Source of the DNA: Hanleya hanleyi
Taxonomy: Eukaryota; Mollusca; Polyplacophora; Lepidopleurida; Hanleyidae
Length of the DNA: 64,000 bases
Reading direction: 5' to 3'
NCBI GenBank assembly: GCA_036873755.1
Contig: JAVTVY010057124.1
Location: 186,001 to 250,000, forward strand
Shown here: positions 35,550 through 46,336 of the stretch, one piece after another
Layout: each line of letters starts with the position of its first letter
Position numbering within the stretch: the first letter of the stretch is position 1
Made by a program: the position numbers and the translations under genes
Notes under the pieces: model-generated
What the model saw: the letters and a program-made list of their open reading frames with translations, nothing else
Database searches by the model: none
Told to the model about the DNA's origin: nothing

Positions 35550-37045
35550 TTATTTCGAGAAGGGGTCAGTAGGCTCATGATTGCCGGTCTTCTGTATCCA
35601 GATGATGCTCTGTCCTTTGTTTACAGGGGTGTAGTTGCCTGCAGTGCGTTGCACAATTATTTGGTCAACCATTTGAGGTGTTACGAAGACCCGGCCGGTT
35701 TATGGTGCATTGATGATATTACTCAAAGACGTAATTCACATAAAATACATTGAATTTATCTGAAGTGAAGATCAGTGGACCACACTGTGCGGTGATCGAG
35801 GTTCCGAGAGTCGAAAATGACCATAATCGCTTTACGAGAAAATACCAAAACCATAAATGACATGGTATTCCTTTTATATTTATATGATATTGGAAGTTGT
35901 TTCGGAATACAAAGTGAAAGTGTTCAAGTTATCTTGGTATACTTATTGTGTCGATAACCAACTCGTAACGCAATATATCAAATATACTTCGGACAAGTTA
36001 TAATATGAGTTAGCTGGGAAAGTTATGATTTTTTTATGATATTTCAGTTTGAGTACAATTAAAAAGAAATACAAAATAAATATTCCGAAACAACCAGTCA
36101 ATCACTACTTAATGAGATTGGACGGCCCTGTCTTTTTACATCATGGCTTGGAAAATATCCGGCTTACTTTTGCAATACTGTAAACACTTATCACGACGGG
36201 ATTATGCGCCATGTTTACGTTTCCATAGTTTGAATGGTTGATGGAATAAACAACTCAACGGTTCACCGGTGGTGTAAATTTCATTACAAAAGGTCCCGGT
36301 GTGCGAGGTCGAAGTCTCCAGAGCATTCCCCTGTATTTACATATCCACTTTGGTTTATTTTGGGTTGGAAACGATATCTGATTGACATTGGCGGCATGGC
36401 GTCTGCAATGAGCTTGATCACAGCTCAATCTTGGCTAAGAAGCAGCTGTGTTGATGACTGAACGTGCGTTGAAAAGTCAGTGATTTCCAGAAGCCAATCT
36501 CGTAAGGTAAAAACAGTAATTACTGGAGTTTACGCTATAGCATTTGATATTCAGGGTTTCCTGTCGGGATAGAATGTCGTCCCCGGAGCTACCTGCGACT
36601 ACTGGTCATCCATACAGATCCACGAAACTTTTCCAACGTCTGGCTCGACTCAGAATTGCTGGTTATCAAAGGAACTAAGACGGATTTAACCTTGTCACCC
36701 AACAGAGCTTCATTAGTGTTTTGTTCGGCTAACAAGTAAACCAGTAGAGGTCAGAAGAGATGAATCAGCGGGAAACGACAGAAACTCGATGGCGGAAGAG
36801 CAATGTCAGGTTTGAGAGAAAGGTCCGCCGTCGGGTTCGTAGATGAGGTTATCGCAAAGTCGCCAGAAAATTTCGAAAGAAACAGGATCAATCAGACTTC
36901 CGCCGCTAAAAAAACTATTTGGCATGGGCTGCGTTTTGTACCAATTATATTATGCCCGCTAACGTGTTCTGAATGCCGAGGAAATCTAATAATGAACCTT
37001 CGTATATTGGCGTCAGATTCGACATGCCAGATACAGCTGGGGTAG
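35550..37045 (-). pseudogene. Eroded multi-exon gene of unknown function, copy 2
   Basis: Paralogue of 29791-31284. The terminal exon (35550-35724) keeps RVFVTPQMVDQIIVQRTAGN and the same stop but has an in-frame TAA near its start. The middle pieces have stops (TGA in place of the last Trp of SKPW, TAG in MDDQ-SQ). The upstream exon has lost one T in a T run near 36910, shifting the frame, although downstream of it the TAG of copy 1 is TGG. Each copy therefore carries different lesions, so both decayed after duplication or the parent was already weakened. Confidence 0.4.
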
Positions 37046-37159
37046 TTCATAAAGAATTACAATTATTGTACGTCCGCGATCTTGTGCAGGTGATTGGTGT
37101 AGCTCCAGAACACAATATCAAGTAAAGCTGAAATATTGATCAACAGAAGCTGATATTCC

Positions 37160-37534
37160 GACAAAAAGACTTCGCTGTTCTCATTTTTCTCCTCACTCGC
37201 CTGTTACTTGCTGCCAACACATCGCACGTGCTTAATAGCAACCGTACATGCCTCCCATTCCCTTCGACAGAAAAGCGCGGTGTGTGTCGAGTCGGTCTTG
37301 TCCCGGCGGGCAGAACTAAAGCGTTGGAACTCGTTGGCCTCCCTGATCAAACACGGATTTCAAACAAAATCAGGATGCATTAATGTCTATCGAAATAGCA
37401 CAATTATAATTTAACATAGTCGATTGATTACAAGGATTCTTACGGTTACAGTCAGATTTACTGGTCGTGGTTGTTGTTGTTAAATGTTGTGAACTGTTCG
37501 ACGGTGTTGTACGGAGTTATCCTTGCGATTTTGG
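37160..37534. other. Gap between module copy 2 and LINE
   Basis: Unique sequence with moderate GC near 37260-37340. A 68-codon frame (37208-37414) has no motif I know. Nothing further. Confidence 0.4.
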
Positions 37535-37805
37535 AGAGAGAGAAAGAGAGAGAGAGAGAATTAAGGCTTAATGTCACGTTCAGCAATTTTTCAGTTATAT
37601 AGCGACCGCCAAACAAAATCCTAGGTATTCTAATAAAAGCAAGTCAACAACTCAGCAACCCAGAAGTACTCAACACAACACACCAAAGACATGCGCTTAC
37701 ATTAACCGACTTATTTCAAATAACCTGAAATACAGTTTTGATTTACCCGACTGAAAAAGTCTTTAAAAGTAGTTGCTTGATGAAAAAAGGGCCATGTATG
37801 TTTAA
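37535..37805 (-). mobile_element. I-like LINE, 3' UTR and tail
   Basis: The minus-strand LINE end has a (GA)n run at 37536-37558 as seen on the plus strand, then the conserved tail (AGCGACCGCCAAACAAAATC) and UTR. It is contiguous in sense with the coding remnant at 38329-38930 once the foldback is removed. Confidence 0.7.
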
Positions 37806-38328
37806 ATGGGTAAATGGCTCCAGATCAGGTGCGGTAGAAGTGTCAAAAATAAAATATTGCATATACAAGAAATTGTTCAGTTGGCATGAAGTACAATATT
37901 ATATTGTATACTCAGAAAAGTGTCAAGGCACGAAGTCTCATCATTCTCGAATAATAGGGCCGTGAAGTAGTGCATTCGTGCGAAATCATTTTTATAAATA
38001 TATGAAGATAAACGATAACCATAATCAGCTTGATACAGCATACTCGCTGTTCCATGCGTAGTCGTAGACCAAATCTGCTTCTGGTTATCGTTTATCTTCA
38101 TATGTTTACAGAGAACAATAAGTATTGCTTTCACCTCAGAATCAACTACTTTGCACGAATCACTACTTCACGGCTCTGTCACTCGAGAATCATGAGACTC
38201 CGTGCCTTGAAATTTTTCTAAGTATACAATATAATACTGTACTTCATGCTAAATGAACAATTTCTTCTAGTGGAAGTATTTTATTTTACTACTTCTGTAT
38301 TGCACCTGACCTGGGACCATTTACCCAT
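37806..38328. mobile_element. 523-bp foldback/MITE inside LINE
   Basis: The element is nearly one palindrome. The ends are ATGGGTAAATGG and CCATTTACCCAT. The arms share CAGGTGC, AAATAAAATA, GAAATTGTTCA, CATGAAGTACA, TATTATATTGTATACT, GCCGTGAAGTAGTG and ATATGAAGATAAACGATAAC. The centre near 38040-38080 is unpaired. It interrupts a LINE whose other copies are continuous here. No clear target duplication; left flank GTTTAA, right flank CTAAAG. Confidence 0.75.
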
Positions 38329-38930
38329 CTAAAGATATAAGGTCCTTTATACGGTCGATCAGAATATGTTTCAGTGTGAGATCTTCGTGGCATGGAATAC
38401 ACCTTGGGGCTGGCTCCTTTTTTAGTAAATCTTCGTGAGTTAATCGTGTATGACCGATTCTACATCGCCTGATCATGGCTTGGTCGCAACGTTTCTGGTT
38501 ACCCAGATGAATATATCTTACAGTTTTTTTGAAACTCCTGACGTTTGTTATTATCCACAGCATCTCATAAAGATTGAAACAGCTAATTCTTACATGAGCA
38601 CATATAGAGGGTCTGAAATCGCTATATGGGATTCCAACAGGATCAACCTCATTATATAGGGCTGCCTTACCCATTTCAACAGATTCATTATTTCCTATGA
38701 TGCCAACGTGGCTAGGCAACAAACAAAACACAACATCAATCTGCTGATGAAATCTACGATCATAGAATTGTAGAATGTTAAAAATGGTGGGGTGAGTTGA
38801 AGTTCCACTCTCAATCGCTTGAAGACCAAATACCAAATTCTTGTGTATACAGCGGAACAGCTTTGTTGTAATTTGGAGGACCAATTTCTGGTTAGGCATG
38901 CATGACCCGACCTCCTCAACGGGCCAATAC
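38329..38930 (-). pseudogene. I-like LINE ORF2 C-terminus (RNase H end and Cys/His knuckle)
   Basis: The 192-codon frame includes FCLLPSHVGIIGNNESVEMG, the last block of the LINE RNase H domain (usually SHVGI-x-GNE-x-AD), and RCRIGHTRLTHEDLLKKEPA followed by RCIPCHEDLTLKHIL, the conserved C-terminal knuckle. Key positions are damaged: the RNase H aspartate is lost in NESVEM, and the last cysteine of the knuckle is replaced (ILIDR). RNase H would remove RNA from the RNA/DNA hybrid during target-primed reverse transcription. The copy is 5' truncated and not functional. Confidence 0.75.
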
Positions 38931-38934
38931 TGGC

Positions 38935-40277
38935 GTATGGAGCCCCAGGAAACAGTAACTCTTTAACATTGGAGACGGACAGATTTCGGTCAGAGCGACC
39001 TTTTCACTGGAAGGAAAGCCATGTATTCATGTTCAGAGATATATTAGAGTGTTCCTCTTCTCTTGCTCCAATTAGATAGATCCGCTAATGACGTGACTTT
39101 GGACATTCTAACGATCAATTATGAATCCCAGACGTTCACAGAACAATAACTATTAATGTAAATGCGCGTATTTTAATAACCTCGAGTGTGGTGATGTCTA
39201 GGGTATATGCCCAAGCTGACGGTGTAATAATGGGTTTCCCTCTTGCGCCATATTTGGTCGGTATTTTTTACGTCTGAACTAGAGAGTGTCATTACGCAAT
39301 GGTTCGAAACTGGTGATGCAATTATTAGAAACTGATGTTATTGAACCCTGCATGCCGTTCGTGTGCGATACACTTGTACTGGCCAAATCTGAAGCTAATA
39401 ATTTTGTCTGAAACAACTTCATTATTTCCTTGAACAACTGAAGTTCACGCATGATGTATTATAGACAATAACTATGTTCATCTTTTAGACTTGAAAATAG
39501 AATCAGACAGTGTACAGGTTATAGAATTTTAGTGTCCTATCAGTTGATTACGTGAAGGTGATAGACAACGGGGATGTTCTCTATATAACCCTGGTTTCCG
39601 TAAGTTCGTCTTCAGTCAAAGCCAAAGAACTACAAGACAACTCGTTGTGATGATAGAGGTTGATGTTGTATTACTTCTGCATCATAACATAGACATTGGT
39701 ACAGCAAATCAAAGATATCCTGAAAACGTCCGTACAGATTGAAGCCAAGATGTTATTGCTCCAATCATTGTGAAATTACATTGAATTTTATACAGTAAAA
39801 CAAATAAGTACTTGAACCAGAGGCTGGTACAAAACCCTTAACTCCAGGATTGTAACAATTAATTAGGGACCTGCCGGAATAAATACTTGCCACTGTTAAT
39901 TAAACACAGCTGTGGCCTGACCTGGTCACTTTAATACCGTACCATATTCATGTAGGCTCTAGCTTACATACTAACAGAAGACCTTTATCAATTTCTCATT
40001 TCTACAATATACAATGTAAATCGAGTTATATTTAGAGTACCAATTAAATCTCAAGTGCCATCCTCTTGCTTGATATCATTCGTTTTAACTTATGATGTGA
40101 AGCCAGGCCTGCTATAATTGACCTGATGTGTCAAATCCACATCTCTAGCCTGTATCGTTATCAACACAAGTGTATACCCCGGTTTAGACTTCCTGGCTTC
40201 CGCTTAAGTAGCAGAGATATGCTCTGAGATGTATAAACGCTCGAACTGACATTTTAACCGAACTGATTAAGGTAAAT
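38935..40277. other. Unexplained stretch, no gene seen
   Basis: AT-rich, with no frame of note, no repeat matched within the window and no splice-bounded open segment found. Confidence 0.4.
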
Positions 40278-40623
40278 GTGAAATCAAAAAGATACATATA
40301 TGATCAAAATATCTTCATTATCTCATTCCATATTTTACAAGGTGTTCCCGAAGTCAACTCCGAACTGTTTGCGCACTATGATAATTTCGAACCCCGATTT
40401 CGTAAAACGTCATGGATACAAGTACTCATGCAACGCGCAACTGAACTATGTAGCACAAAGAAGATGTTCTCCATAGAACTTGAAACGATGAAAAATTTCA
40501 TGTTATGGAATGGTTTTCCCTTAGCGAAATTGTTAAGTAAATATAAAAAACAGACTGAGGAGAAAAGTAACAGCTCTGAAGAAATCAGCAGACTATATCT
40601 GCAACTTCCGTATAGGCAAACAA
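40278..40623 (+). pseudogene. Reverse transcriptase C-terminal remnant (Penelope-like)
   Basis: The 126-codon frame contains RFRKTSWIQVLMQRATELCS, FSIELETMKNFMLWNGFPLA and a basic tail. The pattern of K-x-x-x-x-x-x-L-x-x-R-A, then E-x-x-x-x-x-x-x-L-x-x-N-G-F/Y-P is the thumb-region signature that follows the reverse-transcriptase domain in Penelope-like and related elements. The frame then runs into the (GA)n tail of the adjacent minus-strand LINE, so its last dozen residues are not native. Nothing of the catalytic domain is visible upstream. Confidence 0.5.
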
Positions 40624-41030
40624 AGAGAGAGAGAGAGAGAGAGACAATTAAGGTTTAACGTCGCGTTCAGCAATATTGCAGCTATATAGCGACAATCAAA
40701 CAAAATTCTAAGTATTCAATTTAATAACTCGGTAATCTAATGCATTAAAACAAATCGATCTCTCTCAAATAATCTAAAATACAATCTTCTTTTATCCGAC
40801 TAAAAGGATCTTCCAAAGCACCTGCTCGATAAAAAAGTACCTCTTACAATCTAAACTAAAATATATACAGCCGATAAGAATACGTTTCAATGTGAGATCT
40901 TCGTGGCATGGAATACACCTTGCGACTGACTCTTTGTTTAGTAAATGTTTGTGAGTTAATCGTGTATGACCGATTCTACATCGTCTAATCATGGCTTGAC
41001 CGAAACGCTTCTAACTGTTCAAATGAGTAT
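40624..41030 (-). mobile_element. I-like LINE, 3' end of second minus-strand copy
   Basis: From (GA)n at 40625-40643 through the conserved tail and UTR into a coding stretch with RRCRIGHTRLTHKHLLNKES and RCIPCHEDLTLKRILIGC. The knuckle's final cysteine is present, unlike at 38.3 kb. It is interrupted at 41031 by the Penelope-like element and resumes at 42132. Confidence 0.75.
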
Positions 41031-42131
41031 TACAAGCGTCTAGTCCGTCATTCATAATCCAGCCGTCGTCCATTAGAGAATATCCGCGTCCATAATCCAA
41101 AGACCTATTCCATATTCCATATAACAGTATTAGCACCAAATTCAAAAAGACAATCATAGTATACATAAACATAGGCTTGTTTCCTGCAAGAGAGAAGCGG
41201 TCAACAGTTTTCAATGATGCCGGCAAGACATCATGATGTTCCAAAAATATCAAATCCGTATCGCTGATCAGTATTCTTAATCCATAATATTCGTTGTAAA
41301 GTCGTCATCTAAAGAATGATGTATCTCAGTCACGCTTTGATTGAGACTGTTCATATGAGTACCATGAGGATCTTGAAGTACATGGGTTCATACGGCCCCT
41401 AGCCCCGGGTTAAGCGAAATTAGACACAAGTTACGAAACGCAGCGCCATAGATCTTGCACCCTACGTTCGTATTTTGCTATCAGCATGCGATATGTATCG
41501 TCAAATTTGAGAAACTTTGAGTGGAGGCGCTTGGTGGAATAGCCCTGTTTTATAAGTTTCTGCAACAATGTTTTGTGACGTTGATTAAAATCATCACATT
41601 TAACACAGGATCTAGCAAATGCTACTAAGCGAGATATGTATACGCCATATGCAGGTCCCACTGGAATATTACTATCCAGAAAGGGATAGTTTACGATGTC
41701 GAAATTGTAATCATCTCTTTTGTCATAAAGTCGACGAGAGAGAATGCCCGCTTCATTTTTATAGAGATAGAGATCTAAATAAGATGTGCCTGTAGGGCTA
41801 TCTGTAGTTTCCTTCAAATCCAGTGAAGGTGGATGTATATCCTTCACTGCGTCATTTATATAGCGATTATCCACAGCGAGAAGATCGTCTATATAGCGTT
41901 TGGCGAATGAGAAGGAACGGGCTTTGAATGGATCGGTTTTTGAAAGCGCCTGCATATAGTCATATTCATAAGAGAACAGATACAGGTCAGCCAACAGGGG
42001 TGCACAATTAGTACCCATTGGAATACCTATATGCTGCTGATATATTGTGTTGCCAAATTTCACATAGATATTTTTAATGAGAAATTCAAGCAACTCTATA
42101 AACAAAGAAACATCCCATGAATGATATCTAC
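41031..42131 (-). mobile_element. Penelope-like element, 5'-truncated, inserted in LINE
   Basis: The boundaries come from comparing the interrupted LINE with the plus-strand copy at 43.84 kb, where 'AAACTGTAGGCT' runs straight into 'ATACTCATCTGAACAG'. The insert is 1.1 kb. It holds the reverse-transcriptase frame at its 5' side and a 3' region (41031-41430) including a second short frame with YGRGYSLMDDGWIMNDGLDA. The last 147 bases recur at 3254-3400. The 5' end is missing, as usual for target-primed insertions. Confidence 0.7.
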
Positions 42132-42174
42132 AGCCTACAGTTTTATTGAACTCACGAAGCTTGTTATTATTCAC
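41431..42174 (-). pseudogene. Reverse transcriptase domain (YIDD), truncated
   Basis: The frame has 247 codons without a stop. Motifs in order: IPMGTNCAPLLADLYLFSYE (residues 50-69), YIDDLL with the catalytic aspartates (93-98), SYLDLYLYK (about 131-139), RLYDKRDDYNFDIVNYPF (145-162) and SNIPVGPAYGVYISRLVAFA (166-185). It would copy RNA into DNA. The fingers region is missing because of 5' truncation. The first 14 residues (NNNKLREFNKTVG) are not its own: they are the LINE ORF2 frame at the insertion point, fused in frame. The apparent start is a GTG, so the true start is unknown. Penelope-like is my best family guess; another retroelement clade with the same RT block is possible. Confidence 0.75.
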
Positions 42175-42920
42175 AGCATTCCATAAAGATTAAAACAGAG
42201 GCTCCGAAATCGATGTATCGGATTCCAACAGTATCACCCTCATTAACTAGGGCTGCCTTAGCCATTTTATCAGCTTCAGTATTTCCGTTGATGCCAACGT
42301 GCCTAGGCAACCAACAAAACACAATATCAATCTGTTGATAAAATCTTCAGTCTTATAATTGTAGAATATTCAAGATGGCGGATTTTTGCAGTGAATATCG
42401 AACTATTACCTGGTAGTCGCTAGGTTTTAGTTTTGGAACTACAGATAATAGCACATGCTACTCTGTCACCGTATTTAGAACCATCTGTATAAATAGCCTG
42501 ATGCGATCTGTATTTCTCTCTCAGTATACCAAATTCTTGTCTATACACGAGTCTGTTTTTTTTTAGATTTCGTCAATACGATATCTGTTTGGCCATGGTG
42601 GAGTTGGCAAGAGCTTGTTAGGTAAAATTGACTAAGCTTAATACCAGCTGCTACAATGTGTGGTTTCATAAGAATTCCAAGAGGTGGAATAATAGAGGGT
42701 TTTTTATAATAGAAATCCACGTATTGAGGGTTATATGTAGGATTTGAGTAGTTTGATCGCAATTTTGAGATATATTGCAGTGATAGTTTAATTCTTCGAA
42801 GTTCTAAAGGAATTTCATCTTCTTCGAAATGTAAGCTTTCCTTATGGGATGTTCTGAACGCTCCGAGGCAAAGTCTTAGTCCTTGCTGGAGAATAGGATC
42901 AAGCTTTGCCAAGTTTGTGG
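42132..42920 (-). pseudogene. I-like LINE ORF2, RT C-terminus to RNase H
   Basis: The 123-codon frame 42541-42912 has LDPILQQGLRLCLGAFRTSH and PLELRRIKLSLQYISKLRSN, the stretch between reverse transcriptase and RNase H in I-like LINEs. Downstream, near 42430-42500, AIYTDGSKYGDRVACAII is the first RNase H block with its catalytic D. Next come the SHVGI-type block and 'ADKMAKAALVNEGDTVGI' near 42230-42290. The reading frame changes several times, so the copy is dead. It is continuous with 40624-41030 once the Penelope-like insert is removed. Confidence 0.75.
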
Positions 42921-43734
42921 TAAATGTGAAAAAAAGTTTAAATCCCGGACAGCGTATATTTGCAAGGTATTAATCATTTTTCATGTAAGTTTCAAATTTG
43001 TCCAAAAAGAGTAACTGAGATATGGGATTGACAAGCATATAATGACGCTGAAAATAACTCTGGAGAAAATCAACGAAATGTATAACATAAGCATAAGAGT
43101 GCATACCTGCATAATACTAAGCATTTACGACGAAACTTCTAAACTTCTAAAGGAGATAAAGCCTGGACAACAATGTACTGTAGTATATATTGAAAACATA
43201 AAGAGTCATAATGCTGTGGAAAGTCACTAAACGGATACATGTATTAAACAAGGAACAAGATTCTAATCACCTTCCATCCCGGACAGACATATATTGGTGT
43301 TAACGATAAAGGATCATGAAACTTTATCAAAACCTGCCAAGAAATCTGGCGGTGCGCATCTGCAACATACTTAGCAACTTCGTGCAAGTTAGCAGACGAA
43401 ATATCATTCAAACACGTTGGCCATGCTGAAGGGACAGATGCCTCGACTCTCGGTCGTCTCGATACACAGACGGACACTGTGATTTCTATATTTCCTCTCT
43501 AATTACGGGGCATAATTGCAACAGGGGAGGGGGAACTTACGGGAGGGGTACGGGAGGAGGGACAATAGTATAATGTGTGGGAGTGGGAGTGAGAAGAATT
43601 GGGGGAGGGGAGTGGAGTGACAAGAAGGAGTGGGAATGGGATTCCTAATGAATGACGGATTAATTGCTACAAACTATTAGGAGTGTCCGGAAATTGATAG
43701 AGGGGTGAGAAAAAAATGTTCCCTTATGTTTCGT

Positions 43735-44203
43735 TGATTGCCTAGTCACGTTGGTATCAAAGATAATACTGAGGCTGATAGAATGGCTAAGGCAGCCATA
43801 GATAATGAGGCTGATTCTGCTGGAATCCCAAATAAACTGTAGGCTATACTCATCTGAACAGCCAGAAACGTTTCGATTAAACCATGATCAGGCGATGTAG
43901 AATTCCATGTCACACAGATTTCACAGTGAAACATATTTTTATCAACTGTATAGATTTTAAGATTGTAAGACATTCTTTTTATCGAGCAACTACTTGAGAA
44001 TATCTTTTTAGTCGGGTGAAAGAAGACTGTATCTTAGATTATTTGAGAGAAATCGGTTTGTTGCATAAGTTTTAATGTGTGTATGTTTCAATGTGTTGGA
44101 TTACTAAATTATTAACTTTAACACTTAGGATTTCGTTTGATCGTCGCTATATAGCTGAAATATTGCTGAACGCGGCGTAAACCTTAATTCTCTTTCTCTC
44201 CTA
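43735..44203 (+). mobile_element. I-like LINE 3' fragment, plus strand
   Basis: Starts in the RNase H end (PSHVGIKDNTEADRMAKAAI), jumps over part of the coding end by a small deletion, and continues through 'ACTGTAGGCTATACTCATCT' and the UTR to the tail GCTGAAATATTGCTGAACGC with a TCTTTCTCTC tract. It is the cleanest reference for the insertion point of the Penelope-like element. Confidence 0.75.
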
Positions 44204-44419
44204 TTATAACCTGTTATATTTTCTGTGTAATTGACCGAATTATAAAATAATGCATATATGGATCATGCTTTCGTTGAAGCAGAAACGAATGACATTCTCT
44301 ATACTATGATTACCCCCGCACCCCTTTATTATTGTTGTTTTTTCTTCATTCTAGATGCATTTGTTCAGGGCTGGTTTCATATGTGCTCTCTCGGAATTGA
44401 GACCGTCAAACACTCAGTT

Positions 44420-44815
44420 CACAGTTACCACGTCCCGCAGCAGTGTTCGAAACCCGTTCCAGGAATGTTCTTCCAATCGTTTTTGTCGAAGACAGCTTGG
44501 ATGACCGCAATTTGGTCCGGTTTTAGTTCGAAAGCAATCATCATTATTCTGGCGCAAACTGCGATGTAGAGTGTTGGTATATGGGATGCTGTGCCGAACG
44601 TATTTGTTTTCTCCCGGTCATATCGTAATGTGTGGTGCAATGGCGTGTCGATATTGAGCTTTAAAAGCGGATTACATACTCAACTGCTCCACACGTCTAT
44701 CGTTTCCCAACTCAATAAAATAGAGGACAGCAACTGGGAAGTCTTATGTTTATTGCCCGATGAAGCGGTATGGCCCATGCAGGTTAATGCTCCTAGTACA
44801 AATTATTCGTGAAGA
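44420..44815 (-). pseudogene. Unrecognised minus-strand open frame with one stop
   Basis: A minus-strand frame is open for more than 110 codons apart from one TGA near 44690. It includes KTNTFGTASHIPTLYIAVCA and ELKPDQIAVIQAVFDKNDWK, and ends FEHCCGTW. It has a protein-like composition with mixed helix-forming segments and repeated Cys. The plus strand has a competing 103-codon frame with a hydrophobic stretch. I do not recognise either. It could be a decayed host exon or an old insertion. Confidence 0.3.
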
Positions 44816-45144
44816 CATGGGACGATATTAGTAACCGTCTTAAGATACAGAAAAGGGGACAATATTGTCCCGACATTTGAGTTTTCAGCAACAGTTATAA
44901 ATGGAAACCTACAAAATAACTATAGTAACTATGTATTCGAGTTGAGGTGCATTTATTCGTGTATGATTCTGGAATCCGTTATATTCATAGCACGTTGTTG
45001 TTTGACTGAATGAGCCCTTGCCTTGCGAACTCGCTGTGTCACTCCTTTCCTAGGTAGACCGAAGCTCTCGTGGCTGAATTATGCCTGCTGGGTTTCGCCG
45101 AATCCTATGACTGAGGCAAGTTCACCCTTACAAACATAAACATG

Positions 45145-45725
45145 GAGATTGCGTAGGGAAAGTGTGGGGTATTGGTGGGCGCGTGGGGTTCGTGTGGGGC
45201 GAAGCGTGGTTTGGAACTTTCCTCGTGGGGATAACGTAGGGTTTGTGTGGGGTAGCTGTCCACGGTTATGCAAATTTAGCATAAATATGGGGATTATGTA
45301 GGGCAGATGTGGGGATTATGACGGGTGAATGGGCGACAGTTCTGAGAATTCAAAGTCCGCGTGGGGATGATGTAGGGCATAACTTTATCTGCTACATATT
45401 CAAAGTGTAACGTGGGGTTGGTGTAGGGCAAATGAACTTCGGAGTTAATCGACTGAGTTGTTTGTAGGGATTAGGTGGGGCGAACGTTTTCCAACGCTCG
45501 TAGACAAAGTCCAATGTAGGGAATGTGCCGGGCTGTGCTGAAAGTTTAAGTCCGGCGTGGGGATGATGTAGGGCAAAATGCTCGCCGTGTTCATAGCTTA
45601 AGATAAACGTGGGGATTTTGTTGGGCAAGCATTCTTTCATGCATAGCCTAAGACGATAGTGGGGTTGAAGTGGGGCGATATTTTATTTCCACATATAGTG
45701 TGAGATAGATGTGGGGATCATGCAG
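45145..45725 (+). repeat. GTGGGG/GTAGGGCA interspersed repeats
   Basis: The motif GTGGGGATGATGTAGGGCA recurs about every 60-75 bases in the same orientation, for example near 45288, 45363, 45413, 45558 and 45608. Spacers differ, unlike the tidy 60-bp array at 56.7 kb, but the core is related. Minus-strand frames here come from the lack of stops in the repeat. Confidence 0.6.
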
Positions 45726-45789
45726 GCAGACTGCAGTAAAGATTTTGGGCCAGTTTCAGTTCAGTAGCGTCGAAAAGACGGATCCGCCA

Positions 45790-45985
45790 CCGGCCATCAC
45801 CTTTTTGGGGTGATGAGGTCTGGTCATCACCCTTTAAGGTGACGACAAAGGTGATGAAGCCAGGCCATCACCATAAAAGGGTGATGAGATCCAGTCATGA
45901 TGAACGAGGAGTGGCTATCATTGGTCATCTTATCACCTTTTTAGGATGATGACAGATGAGTGGTCAGAAAAGATCATCACCTTTA
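45790..45985. repeat. Cluster of CATCACC/GGTGATG hairpins
   Basis: At least three short palindromes of the form CATCACC-N-GGTGATG follow each other (45806-45824, 45835-45860, 45880-45900), with a looser one near 45928-45955. Each could form a stem of about 7 pairs with an A/T-rich loop. Purpose unknown. Confidence 0.5.
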
Positions 45986-46336
45986 TAAACAGCTATATCC
46001 AAATAAATATTGGTTTCCTAAAATATATTTACCTCTACAAAATTTCTGTAATATATCAGTTTCATTATACTGTAAATTGATATAATTTGTAATTTTACCC
46101 ATATTAAAATGAATGGCTCGACAAAAAAAATATTTTTTCATTCACTTGCATTACTAATGGAAAATTTATTTACCCCTCACCAGAAAGATAAAGATTGACT
46201 TGGAAAGTCTATGTTATACGCATAATCTGAGATCAAGAGCTATGCCCCGTGTCTCGTAGCTCTTTTGTGCCTGTGGGTAAATTTGGTTGCACTCGACTGA
46301 AAGCGGTAGGGCCAGAATCTGACAGCGGGCGATAAA

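Larger units (their letters stand above)
32543..37150. repeat. Duplicated module, part B, copy 2
   Basis: Second copy of 27386-31395, with one extra hairpin-bearing insertion. Similarity ends near 37150 ('GATATTCCGACAAAAAGACTT'), after which the two flanks differ. Confidence 0.9.
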
